Assembly (NCBI GenBank): GCA_032173965.1
Contig: CM063284.1
Span: 130,997,125-131,061,124 of the forward strand
From: Sitta carolinensis
Taxonomy: Eukaryota; Chordata; Aves; Passeriformes; Sittidae
Length of the DNA: 64,000 bases
Reading direction: 5' to 3'
Below, piece by piece: positions 39,303 through 51,617 of this stretch (position 1 is its first letter; each line of letters starts with the position of its first letter). The notes under the pieces are model-generated. The model saw only the letters and a program-made list of their open reading frames with translations. It was not told the DNA's origin and did not search any database. The position numbers and the translations under genes were made by a program.

Positions 39303-39857
39303 TAGAGCATCACCAGCTGGGCAAGGGAGGGCACTGTCCTGCTCTGCCCTGCACTGGGGCAGAATGTTGTGTGCAGTTCTGGGCATCACAATATACTAAA
39401 GACATAAAGATGTTAGAGAATGCCCAGTGGAAGACCACGAGGATGGTGAAGGGCCTTGAGGGAAGCTGAGTGAGTGGGTGAGTTCACTTGAGTTCACTGG
39501 TTTGTTCAGCCTGGAGGAGACTGAGGAAGACCTCATTGCTGCCTACAACTTCTTCATGAGGGGAAGAGCAGGGGCAGGCACTGATCCCTTCTCTGTGGTG
39601 ACCCATGACAGGACTCAAGGGAATGGCCTGAAGTCAGGGAGGTTTAGCTAGGAAAAAATTCTTCACCAGTTGGGCACTGGAATGGGCTCCCCAGGGAAGT
39701 GGACACAGCACCAAACCTGACGGAGTTCAAGAAGTACTTGGACAATGCTCTCAGGTATATGATGTGACTTGGGACTGGTCCTGTGCAAGGTCAGGAGTTG
39801 GACTTGATGATCCTTGTGGGTCCCTTCCAACTTGGTACATTCTGTGATTCTGTGAAA
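39303..39857 (+). mobile_element. CR1 LINE, 5'-truncated copy with intact 3' tail
   Basis: The sequence matches the CR1 3' region in order: 'ccagctgggcaagggaggg', 'tgtgtgcagttctgggc', 'ttcagcctggaggag', 'ttcttcatgaggggaagag', 'gggcactggaatgggctcc', 'ggacaatgctctcagg', 'gttggacttgatgatcct' and the terminal 'attctgtgattctgtga'. Truncation at the 5' end is usual for LINE insertions. The reading frame is broken by indels, so no protein is made. Confidence 0.93.
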
Positions 39858-40020
39858 ATAAACAATATTCTTCCCACTGTCCCAGGCATCACAGCCAATC
39901 TTCAGTACAATGTACATACATTTACACTTCATATATGTGCTTCTACTTACATCATTTGTAGGTAGAAGTTAATATCACTCCTGAGTTCTTTGAGCTTCTT
40001 CCAACAGTGGGTAAAATTCC

Positions 40021-40036
40021 TTTTTTTTTTTTTTTT
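40021..40036. repeat. Poly(T) tract, 16 bases
   Basis: Uninterrupted run of 16 T, about 160 bases downstream of the CR1 tail and not part of it. Confidence 0.85.
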
Positions 40037-40749
40037 GTTTTTAATTGAGTGGCCATTTAACTGTTACAGCAACCTAAATCTATTCATTTGTTCATTTATT
40101 AAGTAATGCCTTAACTATGGAATTGTTCAACTGATCTGATTAGTGCAGTTGTAATTATTCAAAACTTCTTATAGGGAGAAATGAGTATGAACAAAATCAA
40201 GGCATATGCTCCATTCCCTATTATCTTGCTTGGCTTTCTCCACGTGTTCATGTGGGACAGTGCACTGTATCTATCTCTTCCCAAAGGTGTGCTTTGGAAG
40301 GTAATGCCTGTAAGAGACATCTTTGGCAGAGAGCTCCACACATCTCCCAGATTCACCTGACATGCTTGTGTCCAGCAGCTCATCTGTTTTGTCACCAAGG
40401 TTAGCATAGCAGGGCACCTCAGCCCCCTCCCTCCCCACCAAGGGCTTATCTATTGTTTGTTAATTGGCCAGATAACACAAACAGGACAAGCTGACTTGTA
40501 GCAAATTATTTTGGTGCCATGGGGTTAACACTGGTCTAGCATCCCCCAAATGCCAGTAAAGATCATACTGATGAAGTGAGATCTGACAAGATAAGCTGGA
40601 TTTCTGACTGACATCCACTCACTTTACAAGAAGAAAAGCCTCACCAAACTGAAACAGATATTTTTAATGTTCACTTGAGTTAGCAAAATGAATTAAGGAT
40701 CTAAATTTTAGCTTGTAGAATTATGTGTTGAATTTTAACCCTTTTACTT

Positions 40750-41276
40750 AAAAAACCTCTGCAATGGTAAAAAGAGCATAGGAAATGCAAGTTTCTGAAG
40801 CTTCTTGCATAAAGAACAATACCAGGAGAATACCAAAGGATGCAAAGAACCCAGATAAGAGGGCCCCTCTGTCTCTAATCTCATCAAGTCTGACAGAGGT
40901 ACTCAGATAAGCACCAAGAGACCAAGAGCACACAGGCAGAGAAGAAAAGTTCAAAAGTTCAATCATGAGGAAGACCACAATCTTCGGCCTCAGAAGACCA
41001 CCAAAGACCCCAGTGTGACCACCACAGCAAACAATGCATGCCCAGAAGGGCATGGATCTAATTACCCTTCGAAGCAAGGACAGGCGTGGCTAAGGGTTGA
41101 ATAGCATGGCAAGGTTGTGTAATGTATTGCATATGGAACACCTTTGTGAATAAAGATGTGGGTCAGACTGAGGCTTGGGACACAAGACTTTGAGAATTAT
41201 CTCGATTGTGTCATGCGCTCAATACATACTCACTTCATAACTTTAACAAGTTCTGGAGTCTTTATTCTGTGCATCA
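40750..41276 (+). mobile_element. ERVK-like LTR (5' end not resolved)
   Basis: The 3' half is typical of avian ERVK/alpharetrovirus-like LTRs: a short stretch 'tgtaatgtattgcat', AATAAA at 41149-41154, and a U5 closing with 'ggagtctttattctgtgcatca' ending in CA at 41276. The upstream 'agaggtactcagataagcacc' part fits U3. I could not find a matching target-site duplication, and the 5' limit is approximate. No gag, pol or env sequence is attached, so it is probably a solo LTR. Confidence 0.55.
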
Positions 41277-42072
41277 AAACTTTCACGAAGCAGAAATCTT
41301 CTATACATTTTCTGGGAAATGTGTGGAGTTTCTCCCATGAGTAAGGATTCTGCTTCACGGGTACTCCTCAGGGGTTCAGTGAAGGAATCCATGCACATTA
41401 TCATCATTTTGGTGGTAAATTACATTCAACCCTTAATCAGAACTATTTCTTTTGCTAGCTTTAATATAAGTACCTTGATATAGTGCACTGTTTTATGTTG
41501 TGCTGTAATCTACTAATAATTCTTTAGTTTAATATATATAGCAAGTAATTCTGATTAGGCTATTTCATCTGTTACTCTTGGCTGTCTAATAAATAATTCA
41601 TTTCATAATTAGATCTGATTTGCCATTATTAGAATTTGCAAGCCAGAGTGATACTTCAAATTGTTGGCAGAATAGGCTAAAGCAGGGCTTGTCTGAAGCT
41701 TCCACTCTTCCCATGACAGTTAGCAACAATGCTTTTGGAAGGGTTTCCCTGGCACCTACTTGAGATTTAATCCAAAAGCAGTATTTGACTTTCTAAACTA
41801 CCAAACATTATTATCTCTCACAAAAAGGCCTATTTCCTGTGCACACTTGTAGTTTAATGAGGAAAATGTAGTAAGACAAAGAGCAGCAATATGCTGATAC
41901 TTCTCTTTAGGATAGAATATGGTTAAATGAAGGTACAAATGTGCCTTGATAATTGCTATACTATTGAACCAGCTTCTGCTTTTTTGTTCTCAAGTTCCTC
42001 TCCACAAATAGTCTCCTGGCCTCTCAGGCTAAGGTTCAGGACACCAGAGGAAACAACCTGTTGATAGGCAGA

Positions 42073-42725
42073 TGTTGGGGGTTGGTTTTCTTATAGAATT
42101 TTTCCCCATAAGTTGCTAGGGAACTAATTACTGGGCACTTATGGGTACTTAAGAAAGACAAAAGTGGCTGAAGTCCAGGGAGAGGGTGAGCACCTGGACT
42201 TCACTTCTTTCTGGGGAGTTCTTGGCTCGGGAAGGGAACGGCGAGGCTGTGGTTTTCTGACTTCAGGGAGATTTTCACCAACGCCACTGGAGCTCAGCTT
42301 GGGCCTGCACCATCTCTTCGTGTGTGCCCCGGCAATCCTGAACCTGGCCCGTCTGCCTCGCCAGGAGCTGCGCTGCCGCAGTTTCTGCACCTGCTGTTCC
42401 TTCGCTCCTGCTCCGAGTGTTCTCCACGCCTCAGCCCGCACCCCCTGCCTGCCGGGACTCGTGCTGCAGCTCCAGCCACCGCCGGGGAGCTCCTGATCCA
42501 TCTCCAGCATCCCTGGACTCTGCACCACAGCTGCCCGCATCGGGAACTGCACCAACGGGGAAAGGGTGCCAGTGGCAGAGAAAACTGTGACTGTTTCCCT
42601 GGTTCTGTCTGTTGTTCATCTCATAGTTATTGTTGTTCTGTTTGCCTTGCTAAACACAAGTAAAGAACTGTTATCCCTATCCTTATATCTTTGCCTGAGA
42701 GCCCCTTAATTTCGAAATTATAACA
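42073..42725 (+). mobile_element. ERVL-type LTR
   Basis: It begins TGTTGGGGGTTGG and ends TTATAACA, with the TG...CA termini of an LTR, and is about 653 bp long. The middle (42200-42500) is CpG- and GC-rich, which explains the overlapping 110-138-codon frames on both strands. The 3' part carries 'cctgagagccccttaatttcgaaa'. No target duplication flanks these limits because the downstream sequence continues into retroviral leader, so this looks like the 5' LTR of a truncated provirus. Confidence 0.65.
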
Positions 42726-42840
42726 ATTTGGAGAGAGGAGGTTTGCATTCTCCATTCCAGGAGAGGCTCCTGCTTGTCCCTAACAGATACCTTCCAAACT
42801 AAGTCAGCAGAGTACTCTTAGTAGGAGCAGGAAAGGGGCG
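42726..42840 (+). mobile_element. ERVL internal leader fragment
   Basis: Directly after the LTR comes 'atttggagagaggagg' and then 'tgcattctccattccagg' and 'gaggctcctgcttgtccc', the leader I recall following this LTR family in passerines. A primer-binding site should lie at the junction, but the tRNA could not be named. The fragment fades after about 100 bases; no retroviral coding sequence is seen. Confidence 0.4.
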
Positions 42841-42974
42841 TGCTGTTCCTCCTACAACAGATGTGGCAAACTGCTTTGGCAATGTGCAGGGCTGCCAAGG
42901 ATATGCAAACATCCCTGCACCATGGCCTGCTGACCCACCCCTGGTGGTGCTCAGGAGTTTGAGTCAGAATCTCA

Positions 42975-43385
42975 GATGTATTACATTAGGGGTCATTGGC
43001 TGGAGACAGCAATGACACAGACTCACGGAGGGTCTTTAACAAACAGCACTTAGTTTTTATGGCCACCCCTTTTATAGGAGGCTTGAAATTCCCAGGTTTA
43101 GATAGTTGGTTTGGGATCTCAGACTGCCCAGCTTTCTGACTTAATGAGATGTTTGCAGCTGGAGATGGAATGTGATTGGGTGAAGTCCCTGTTTGGGTTT
43201 GAATATATCTTATCTTTCTTTGCCCAGGGACTGGTTCTATTTCCTTTTTAGAATGAACTAGGCTAATCAGTCTGGGTTTATGTTATGGTTAAATTTGTCT
43301 TTTCTAGCTACACCTGGGTGTGCCGTGACAAGATGGACCTTGTTTTACTTGTCTAGCTACACCAGGATTTTACCTGCTTCAGTGG
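42975..43385 (-). mobile_element. LTR-like element, antisense
   Basis: On the minus strand there is a good promoter core, CCTATAAAAGGGG (TTTATA on the + strand at 43071-43076), followed by 'taaaaactaagtgctgtttg'. Upstream lies a 300-base U3-like region with a repeated 'aggtgtagctaga' motif (two copies 47 bases apart near 43310 and 43357). Ends were not resolved and no target duplication was found. Confidence 0.4.
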
Positions 43386-44248
43386 GTGGTGGGGTCAGCC
43401 AAAGGGAATGGTTGAAAGAGGGAGAGGGACAGCCCTAGGAGGGACCCTCTCCTCATGCTGTGCCCACTGCCTTAACCCCTCCTTAGCAGCAGGAGCAAAA
43501 TGGTTTTGCAATAGCACATAGGACTGACATTCTCTGCATCTCCTCAACCATACACACCACCCCATGCTTCCCCAGCAGCTGCATATTCCTTTGGCCTCTC
43601 TTGTCCCTCTCCCATCATTGTCCCAGCTCTTTCCAGAGGTCAGTAGCTGCTTTAATGACTCCTGCACTACAATAAGGCAAAATCCCACCTAAATAAGGGA
43701 CACAGCTACTGACAAAGGGACGAGAATACATTATGCTCTGTTTGGAATATATTTGCCAATATCCAAGGCTTATGGCTCAGCTTTCACTTTTGCTGTCATT
43801 ACCATCCTCATCTGTACTGGACAGAGAGTTCCTGAAAAGCCCTCCAGAATGGCATGCTGAGCCCACACCACCATAAACCATCCTGACACTCCACATCCAG
43901 TAAGGCGAATGCATGGCCTGACTTACATTTGTTTGTCCATGCTCCAGAGGATCAGCAGGAAAACCCTTGTTGTAGGAAAGAAATGTGTTAGTGGTTTGCC
44001 CTCAGGCATTCTGATGAAAATAAGCTCACTTAAATGGTATCAGTCCAGAAAACCTGCAGGTTGGTTTTGTATAACTTCAATATCCAGTTTTGTCTGATAA
44101 CCTCCTCTCTCCCTGCAGTCCTTGGGTTCCACAGGCTGTGCCTGTCCTCCTGAGTTGAGCTGTCTGGATCCACCTGGCAGTCCTGTGGCCAAGGGCTGGG
44201 GCACTGCTCCCTCTGAGTGAGCTGTACCCCCTCAGCCCATGGCAGGGG

Positions 44249-44693
44249 TGTTGTGCCACACTCTTCCTTGTCAATCCTCCCTCCAGCCTATCCCTGCACG
44301 GTTCCTCCCCTTGGGCTGTCCCCCAAACCTCGATGCCCCATTGGCCCACGTGACCCCAGTCCTCCCTCATTAGTTCAGGATGTTGTCAATCCCACCTTGT
44401 CCTCCTCCCCTCTCCCTACCTTATTGGTTGTAAGTTTGTGTCCGCCCCTGGGATCCTCCCCCTATAAAACCCCTTGCACACCCCAGTTCTGTGTCCTTGT
44501 GTCCCTGACCCTCTCTGAGGAAATAAACCTTTGGGAATCATATGAAGGATCCCTCTCTGGTTTTTGCTCTAATCCTCGACGCCTTTCCTACCTTGGTGCT
44601 ACGGAGAGCAGTTTTGCTGCCAGGGGATCCAGCAGCCACTGCCTTATCTCTACCTGGGTCTATTCCAGACCAGGAGAGACCACACTCGGCACA
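44249..44693 (+). mobile_element. ERV1-like LTR
   Basis: A promoter-bearing LTR: pyrimidine-rich U3 with two CCAAT-type sites (ATTGG near 44341 and 44423), TATAAAA at 44463-44469 and AATAAA at 44522-44527. The U5 contains 'ctctctggtttttgctctaatcc' and 'ctcggcaca'. Proposed termini TGTTGTGCC and ...GGCACA fit the TG...CA rule, but no duplication was found, so limits may be off by tens of bases. It has no attached retroviral genes. Confidence 0.6.
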
Positions 44694-44699
44694 GTCTGA

Positions 44700-47600
44700 G
44701 ACCAGGGCTAGCTGGGGAGCCTCTCGAGCACCGTCTCAGCTGAACATGAGAGTTAAAAGAGTATGGACAGCTGGAGGAGAGTGCTCCATGCAAGCCCAGC
44801 CCAAGGTCTATTTTAAAAAGCAGTCCAGGTGTCCCTCATTTGCAGCTACTATGGCCTCCACCTATAGCTGGCTGAAATTTCTTGCATAAAATGTTTTCTT
44901 ATTAAAATTATCTATTTTTTTTTCCACTGGAAGATGCTAATTCAAGTTAAAACATTTAGATTTTCTTTGGAATTTTTAAAAAACAGTGGCTTAATTTAAA
45001 ACATTTACAGCATCAAGCACTTCCAGCTCAGGAAAAAAGAAAAAGGAAACCCTATAGTCAAAATGTTTTTCCCCTGATTTGAATTCATTCTTAATTTCCC
45101 AAAGAAAAAAGAGATGTTTCATTTGCCATTTTTCACTTTACGTTTACACTGAGAGAATGTCCGTTTTCCAAATAGCTTTGTTTTGTCTTCTGAGAAATTG
45201 TCAGACATAACTTACAACTTACATTAAACTCTCATCTTCAGCGGACATGATATAAGGTCCTTTAACTGTGAAAGAGGAATTGGTTTTGCCTAAATTACAA
45301 ATATATTAAGAACACTTTTCTCTTGCTTGGGAATCCAGTACTTTATATCTTATTCAGGAAAAAATATCCAACTCACATTACAGAGGCTGGTCTGGCATAG
45401 TAACATCATTATTTAGACTTGAGACCACCAAACGGGCTCAATTTTAAGCAATCAATGTCCAGAGCTAATAAATATTGAAAATGTTTTTAACAACTCATGA
45501 ATTCAAAATTTTTAGTGCTTTTCATGCAAAACATATGCAACTATGCTTCAGCTCTAAAACTTCTTCCCTGAATGTCGAGGCTGTAGCAAAACCAAAGACC
45601 CTCAGTATGAATTCTGTACACCTTAGGCCACCCTGTGCCTTTCATGAGCACACCTTAGTCTTGTGAGTCCCCTTCATTTACAGCAGAGATACTTAGAACC
45701 CTCTTATTATCTTTCCACTCCAGCTGAAGCTGTAATCAGTGGTTGTGAAGACCAAGACTTTCGTGAGCGTGAATCAGACTGGCGTATTGCTCTGCTTTAT
45801 CTTGTCAAGGGATTGACAAACTTCTCCTCAATTTCCTTTTCTACTAATGAGCTCAGAGCAGTGGAAGTAAAAAAACCCTGAAGGCATTCAGGCCAGCTGC
45901 ACTCCTGGAATTGCCGTTTCCATGCAGATACACCGGGATCTAGAAATAACAATCTAGCAATGCCAGAAATATTTTAACCGTCTAACATGCTGGGACCAGT
46001 TTCAGAATCCTGTAATTCCCTCTGCTCAAGCTGAATTACTCCAGGGTAAATGTGGCTCCCAATAATATGTCAAAACAAGCTGGCTGGGTTCTAATATCTA
46101 CAGACTCTGGAAAAAATAATAAAGGAAAAGTACTTAGAGGAAGATGACATATATTGTGGCAGCTACTTTTGCTTAGGAAAAATATCCTAATTTATCAGAA
46201 TTAATGAGTTTATTTAATATTACTGTATCCTAAAAATCTAGAATGAAAATTGTCCAATTTTTTTTTTTTTTTTTAAATAACAAGACCAGTGATTTATGGA
46301 AAATTTACATGGCCTATAAGAGTACAGTTTCTGGAAAGCGGAGAGAAGATGTAGACATGAAGCCAATTGGCATAATTAAAAAAGAAAAACTTCAACAGCA
46401 CAAAAATACTATTACTTTAGGAAAGGAAAGCAGTGCTTCTCAGTATGGGGCAGTTGCAGGATGGACAATAAAAGGAAAATTAAGACTGTTGCAACAGAGG
46501 CATTGTTCTTCTGCTTTCCCAAGAGGAAATGGCAGGTTTCCTTAGCCACCAAACAAGCTGAAAGGGATCCTGTGAGTAGTCTCTGGCAGATCTCTTCTGG
46601 ATCATCTTGCCTTGCTGGAAACACACATCTCAGTTGATGGCTCCCTGAGGACATTTCTCCCTAAGAGACCAGGCATTCTGACATCCTAGAGGGTCTGTGA
46701 AATTGCAGTGATTTTCCCTCGAAGCCTGGGGTTGGCAGGATCTCTGGTGGTGCTTTTGAAGCCATCCCCTTTCCCTGGCATTGGAAAGGGTTGTCCTACA
46801 AGAACAGCAATTACACAGGCTCCCTGGAGAGCAAAGGGCATTCAGGAACATATTCGTGGAAGAGCAGGAATTATGGACACCTTCAACCACCACAGTAACA
46901 AACCCACCTGCTCTGCACACAGATTTTCCACTGCTGGGGATCTCATGATTGCTTGTGCCTGCAGCATTACTTCACTGAGCTGAATCCGTCCCACGGCCAA
47001 AATGCTTGTGGTTTAATGTAATGAGACATTACTCTTTCAGCTGCAGTAAAGTGATGACCTTGAATGATGGCAGGACTACTAATCTGCAGAATGTTTATGT
47101 GCAGTTCTAAATCAGATGTGTATTTGGGTGTTTGGTAATGGCCTATCATTTCACTTTCAAAAAGAGAACAGAAATGATTAGGGTGATTTTCTAAAGAGCA
47201 TGAAAAGTTATAGAGCCAGAGGCAGTGCGGGATATCTGCAGAGAACACACTGCCCCAGAAATACTGTACTTCTCTTTTGTATCCCTTGTTTTGAAAGCAG
47301 ACTCCAGAACTTTTGGTATATCAGATGTAGCAGAAAGACAGTGGACAGTCCAAAATAGATACCACTAACAGCATAAAATATTTGCCCAATCTGCCATCAG
47401 TAATAATTCCACTCTGGTTGTGAACCACTCTCAGCAGTGATTGTGCTTAATTGTTTAGGTTACAGAACTTTCAGCTCAGCTCTTGCCTCTTGAGAATATT
47501 TTTTCTTTTAAATAAAATCTGCTTGGTGATTCTCTGGTCATTGATGCAGGATTTCCCTTTTAATGGCAAAAGCAAAATGAGTTTTGAAGAGCATTTCTCA

Positions 47601-48700
47601 GTTCTCAAGACTTAAAGACCAATAATTGTATTTTGCTATTTATAATGTGATGTGCTACACGACTGCATGTAGCACTATGTCAGAGTGAAAGGACTCCCAA
47701 ATAGCTAATGTCCTGTAGCAGTTAAAGGCCATGTATAGCAACCCCACAAGTGATACTAGCATTTCCCATGGGAATTGAGCAGGCAAAGCATCCTAAAGCT
47801 TTCAGGGAAAGACTACATTTAATTTTTGCAGTAATATTATGATCTCAGGAAATTGTAGTCGTAGTGAAGGGAGGTGACCAGGAACTTTAATCTCATTGCT
47901 GAGTAAACAGTTCTGAGAGATATTTGGAGTACCAGCAGTCACTGCCACTGGCTGGCGTGGCACTGCAGTGCACAATTTGGATTAGTGGCCCCATATTTGC
48001 ATGATGGGGGCAGCAGAGACATACAGGAGGGGGCATATGGGCATGTGGTGTTGGAGCACTGTATGAACTATTGCCTGAATATGGCACCTTCTCATAGGAA
48101 AGGCAAAAAGACAGATGCCTATGTTTGAGTCCTCCAGTTACATTGGTTGCAAACTTTCTACTTTGTATTTATAATGGAAAAGAGCAACACCTGTAAAAGA
48201 TCTGCCTGAACTGAGACTGGAACCACGCACCCCTCTATGCTCTCTGCTACTCACGGTTAGGAAAATGCCTTTTTTTACTTTGAAAATTTTAAAAGGGATT
48301 GTTACCTCTACTTACTACCTGTACTGTTTCCTCTCTTTGCACTTTGCCAGCAGACAATCCCAGCACATTTGGTCCCAGCTCAGTAGAGAGAGGACTGCAC
48401 TTGCCTGATACTTAGCAAGCTCCCAGGGAATGGGACCTGCTCTGCCCAGCCTTCAGCTCTGCTTAGGAGTATCTGGATTTTCTCCTCTCTATCTGATAAG
48501 TTAAGCACTTTTTAAAAGGCTTTTGATTCAGATGAATGATTTTTTTTAAAGAAAAAAAAAAATCCCCAACCTGCAAATATGTTGTCGTGCTTTGGCCCTA
48601 AGTGGCCAATATCTGATATTGACACAGAATTAAACCGATGAAAAAGTGTGGGATACACCTTTGCAAATACACATTTAAGGACAGGGAGAGTAGTCTCTCT
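44700..48700. other. Intergenic, no gene recognised
   Basis: Unique-looking sequence with no convincing exon or RNA gene. It holds a 17-base T tract at 46258-46274. Open frames of 60-100 codons show no motif. Confidence 0.45.
46258..46274. repeat. Poly(T) tract, 17 bases
   Basis: Uninterrupted run of 17 T. Confidence 0.9.
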
Positions 48701-48717
48701 TTGCTTCCAACCTTCAA

Positions 48718-48945
48718 GGCGGCGGCGGGCTGGGTGTGGGTCGGCACCACTCTGCCCTCATGGCTGGGCCCGGCTCAGCCCCGCTCGTCCCGGCCAAGAT
48801 TCCCATTCCCAGAGGGGTGGGAGCGGCTGCCGAGCCCTCACTGGGGAGCCCGCAGGGCCTTGTCCCAGCAGGGCTGGGGCCCTTTGCCGGCAGAACCTGC
48901 CGGGCTTTTGTTCCAGTCGAGCCACTGGGCCACGCCAGCCGGAGG
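48718..48945. promoter_or_regulatory. CpG-rich patch
   Basis: I count about 16 CpG dinucleotides in roughly 225 bases, in a GC-rich stretch beginning with GGCGGCGGCGGG, against a CpG-poor background. It lies immediately 5' of the 39-bp minisatellite. It could be an unannotated promoter, a GC-rich repeat or a germline-unmethylated patch. No first-exon ORF could be assigned. Confidence 0.45.
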
Positions 48946-49350
48946 CTGTATGGGCACCAAAGGAGCTGCATGGAGCATGTATGGGGACACAAGGATGAGC
49001 GGGACAGCACCTGTATGGGCACCAAAGGAGCTGAGCATGGGAGACGAGGGCACCTGATTCATGGGACACACCTGTATGGCACAAGGAGCTGAGCATGGGG
49101 ACAGCACCTGTATGGGCACCAAAGGAATAGCATGGAGCACCTGGGGGGACAAACACACCTGTATGGGCACCAAAGGAGCTGAGCATGGGGACAGCACCTG
49201 TATGGGCACCAAAGGAGCTGAGCATGGGGACAGCACCTGTATGGGCACCAAAGGAGCTGTGCATGGGGACAGCACCTGTATGGGCACCAAAGGAGCTGTG
49301 CATGGGGACAGCACCTGTATGGGCACCAAAGGAGCTGAGCATGGGCACCA
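48946..49350 (+). repeat. 39-bp minisatellite, about nine copies
   Basis: Copies of 'tgtatgggcaccaaaggagc' followed by 'tgagcatggggacagcacc' recur; the anchor GTATGGGCAC starts at 48948, 49013, 49110, 49161, 49200, 49239, 49278 and 49317, with a damaged copy near 49074. The last five are spaced exactly 39 bases and nearly identical, while the left copies are degenerate and irregular. Since 39 is 13 codons, any frame free of stops in one unit stays open throughout. This explains the 145- to 235-codon frames in all three minus frames and in plus frames. They are not evidence of a gene. Confidence 0.95.
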
Positions 49351-49969
49351 GCACCAGTGGCCCCTGTGGTTTGTGGTAAAGGCAGCCCCAAAGCCAGGAG
49401 CAGCCCTGTCCCCACTCCAGACTGGGAGCAGCCAACACAGCTTGCATGGCGCTGGCAGAGAGCACGTGGCCAGCAGAGAGAAGCAGAGTGAGCCATGTTT
49501 CTAATACAGGACTTGAACTAAATTAACTGTTCAGCGTTGCAGGACTCTGTACCCAGTGAACACCAACTCTCTTCTGAACCAAGAAAAAAGGTAAAGCTAC
49601 ATAGAGACAATGACATAGGACTCTGAGGTCAGTAAAGAAGAAGTCAAATTCTAGATAGAAGAAATCCAAAAATTGCCTCAATGCTTAGGCTAAAATACTT
49701 TTGTGAAGCTATGGTAAAGATATACTTGATATATCAGACTTCGGGTTTCCTCCTGTAAATAATGGAATGCTTTGGGGGATGTAATGTTCTAACTACAATT
49801 ATGAGCAAAAGCAGAAATGTTAAAAGTTTAGTAAGAAAACCTTACCCCAGGGATAAAAGGGGAAGACTTCTGTTCTCAGAGATGAATGAAAGGAACTTCT
49901 ATTTTATGTTAGAATGGCTCATCCTTAAAAATAACACCCCAATAAGTTGGCATGGACCAGAAGCACAAT

Positions 49970-50378
49970 TGTGAGAAAAACTGTGAAAGATAAGAACCTC
50001 ACAAATACAATTCCAGATGGTTGTGAATTATTTGTGAAAACTGAAGTCAAAAGAATTTCTTTGTGAAGAGTTCTCCATAGCATTAGCAAATAATACTTTT
50101 CTCTCTAAGTGAACTGAAGAAAGACTATTTTAAAACTGGAAAACTGACTGAAATTTCTGAGTGTTGTTTTCTTCTGTACATTGTTGGTTGGAAAGAAAAG
50201 AAGTGTGGGAAGGGAAGGAAAAAGGTGTTGTGAAAGTTTTATTCTGATTTCCTGTTATTTGTTCTTTTTTTTTGTTCTGTTGATAAAGTTTTTCTTTATA
50301 TCCTTTCAAGTTTAGGCCTGCTTTGTTATTTTCTCCTAATCCTATCTCACAGTGAAAGATAAACCCAACACATCTCTT
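49970..50378 (+). mobile_element. ERVL-type LTR next to a tRNA-Gly primer site
   Basis: The sequence starts TGTGAGAAAAACTGTG and ends just before a primer-binding site, so it is the 5'-LTR side of a provirus. The 3' part has 'gttgataaagtttttcttta', 'aggcctgctttgttattttc' and 'atcctatctcacagtg', which I recall from passerine ERVL LTRs. The exact 3' end (CA at 50370 or a few bases later) is uncertain. No coding region follows, so the provirus is truncated. Confidence 0.55.
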
Positions 50379-50396
50379 TGGTGCATTGGCCGGGAA
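50379..50396 (+). other. Retroviral primer-binding site for tRNA-Gly
   Basis: TGGTGCATTGGCCGGGAA is an exact 18-base complement of the 3' end of vertebrate tRNA-Gly(GCC) including CCA. It lies directly downstream of the LTR on the same strand, which is where reverse transcription would be primed. It shows that this is an LTR-internal junction and not a solo LTR. Confidence 0.85.
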
Positions 50397-50399
50397 AGG

Positions 50400-51600
50400 T
50401 CTAGGATTGGCAAACCCAGATCACTATACATAATTGGTATTTTTGCCTAGTTTCAAACTGAAACTACAACATACATGGAATTCAGAAAAAAATTTCTGTG
50501 TCTTGGTGTTGCATTTGTACATGTACAACCAGTAGAGGCCAAATTTTTTGTCTTCTTTCTTTGCCTCATACCTTCTCTTCTTTATGCACCTTTTCTGGGA
50601 CACTAATTTTGTCATATGTACTAGCACCAAAATTGCTACCCTAGAATTTTGTTAAAGGTAGATCCAAAAATGAAGAATCTCACTGAATAAAATTCTAAAA
50701 ACCTTTCCTAGGAAGTTTTTAGTTACCTTGTCACAGCTCTTCACAGAACTACTTCAATTCCTGCAAATTTTTTTTTACTGCATATCCTATTCCTTAAATG
50801 AATGGTAAACTGGACACAGGAAAGGGAATGCCCTGAGGAAGATTTATTTCTATGTTGCAAGAAGAACATATAGATACTCTTCCTTCACTGACATGCTCCT
50901 GAAAGAGTGTGATGGACCATGGAGAGAACAGAACTGGGAGGTGTTTTGTCTTGCTATGTGACAGAGGTCACATATTACTTTCTTCTAACATGCAGGAATG
51001 ACGACTGTTAGCTTAGAGAAAACAGTGCTGTCAAGCCTTTTTCCTGCATCCATCCCTTCTGTTTCTATCCGAGACTCCTTAAATATTTCTTTCATCTTTT
51101 CTACCTAGTCTCCTCCCTCAGTTTTAAAGGGGGACCATACATAACTTCTAGCTCTGAAACGTCAACAATAGGCAGAACACAAGACAGCCAAGCTACAGAG
51201 GTAGACAAATCTTTCTGTGTCTGGGTGACCAAACATTTGCATGATTAAACTCCAACTAGGTAACACAGTGCTTTGTGGTTTTCCCTTGCTGCCCTCAACA
51301 GCCTTTGAACTCTTCAGCCTTTCACATGCAACTTTGACTTTATTTCTTAAAGTAAAATGCTGACACTTGCATCAACAAGACTATCTTCTGGGCCATGTAA
51401 TGGCTGAAAGCTCGCAACCCCAATGCAAGTTCTTGGCTTGAACACTGTGCTAAATGGAAGCAAATTACCTCAGTCCTAACCAAGGGGCTGCAGATTAGCT
51501 CCCTGTATTTCTACTTCACTGCAGTCTTGCTGTTTTTCTTTTAAAGCAGGCTTACTTTTCCCCTCACAGCCCAAATTTAGAAACAAAATCAGAGTTTTAT
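50400..51600. other. Intergenic or eroded ERV interior, nothing identified
   Basis: Sequence after the primer-binding site should be retroviral leader and gag, but no recognisable retroviral protein segment is readable in any frame. It is either truncated or decayed beyond recognition. Confidence 0.4.
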
Positions 51601-51617
51601 TGTTAGAGAATGACAGT

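Noticed and set aside
42139..42663. Overlapping 110-138-codon frames on both strands
   Set aside because: They lie inside the GC-rich body of an ERVL-type LTR, where stop codons are rare.
48185..48265. tRNA-like stretch with a B-box-like 'gactggaacc'
   Set aside because: No cloverleaf could be drawn, and the A box and acceptor stem are missing.
48638..49504. Long overlapping frames (up to 235 codons) with 13-residue periodicity on both strands
   Set aside because: They are forced by a stop-free 39-bp tandem repeat and exist in all minus frames and in plus frames at once. The non-repeat part shows no protein family, so a gene is not supported.
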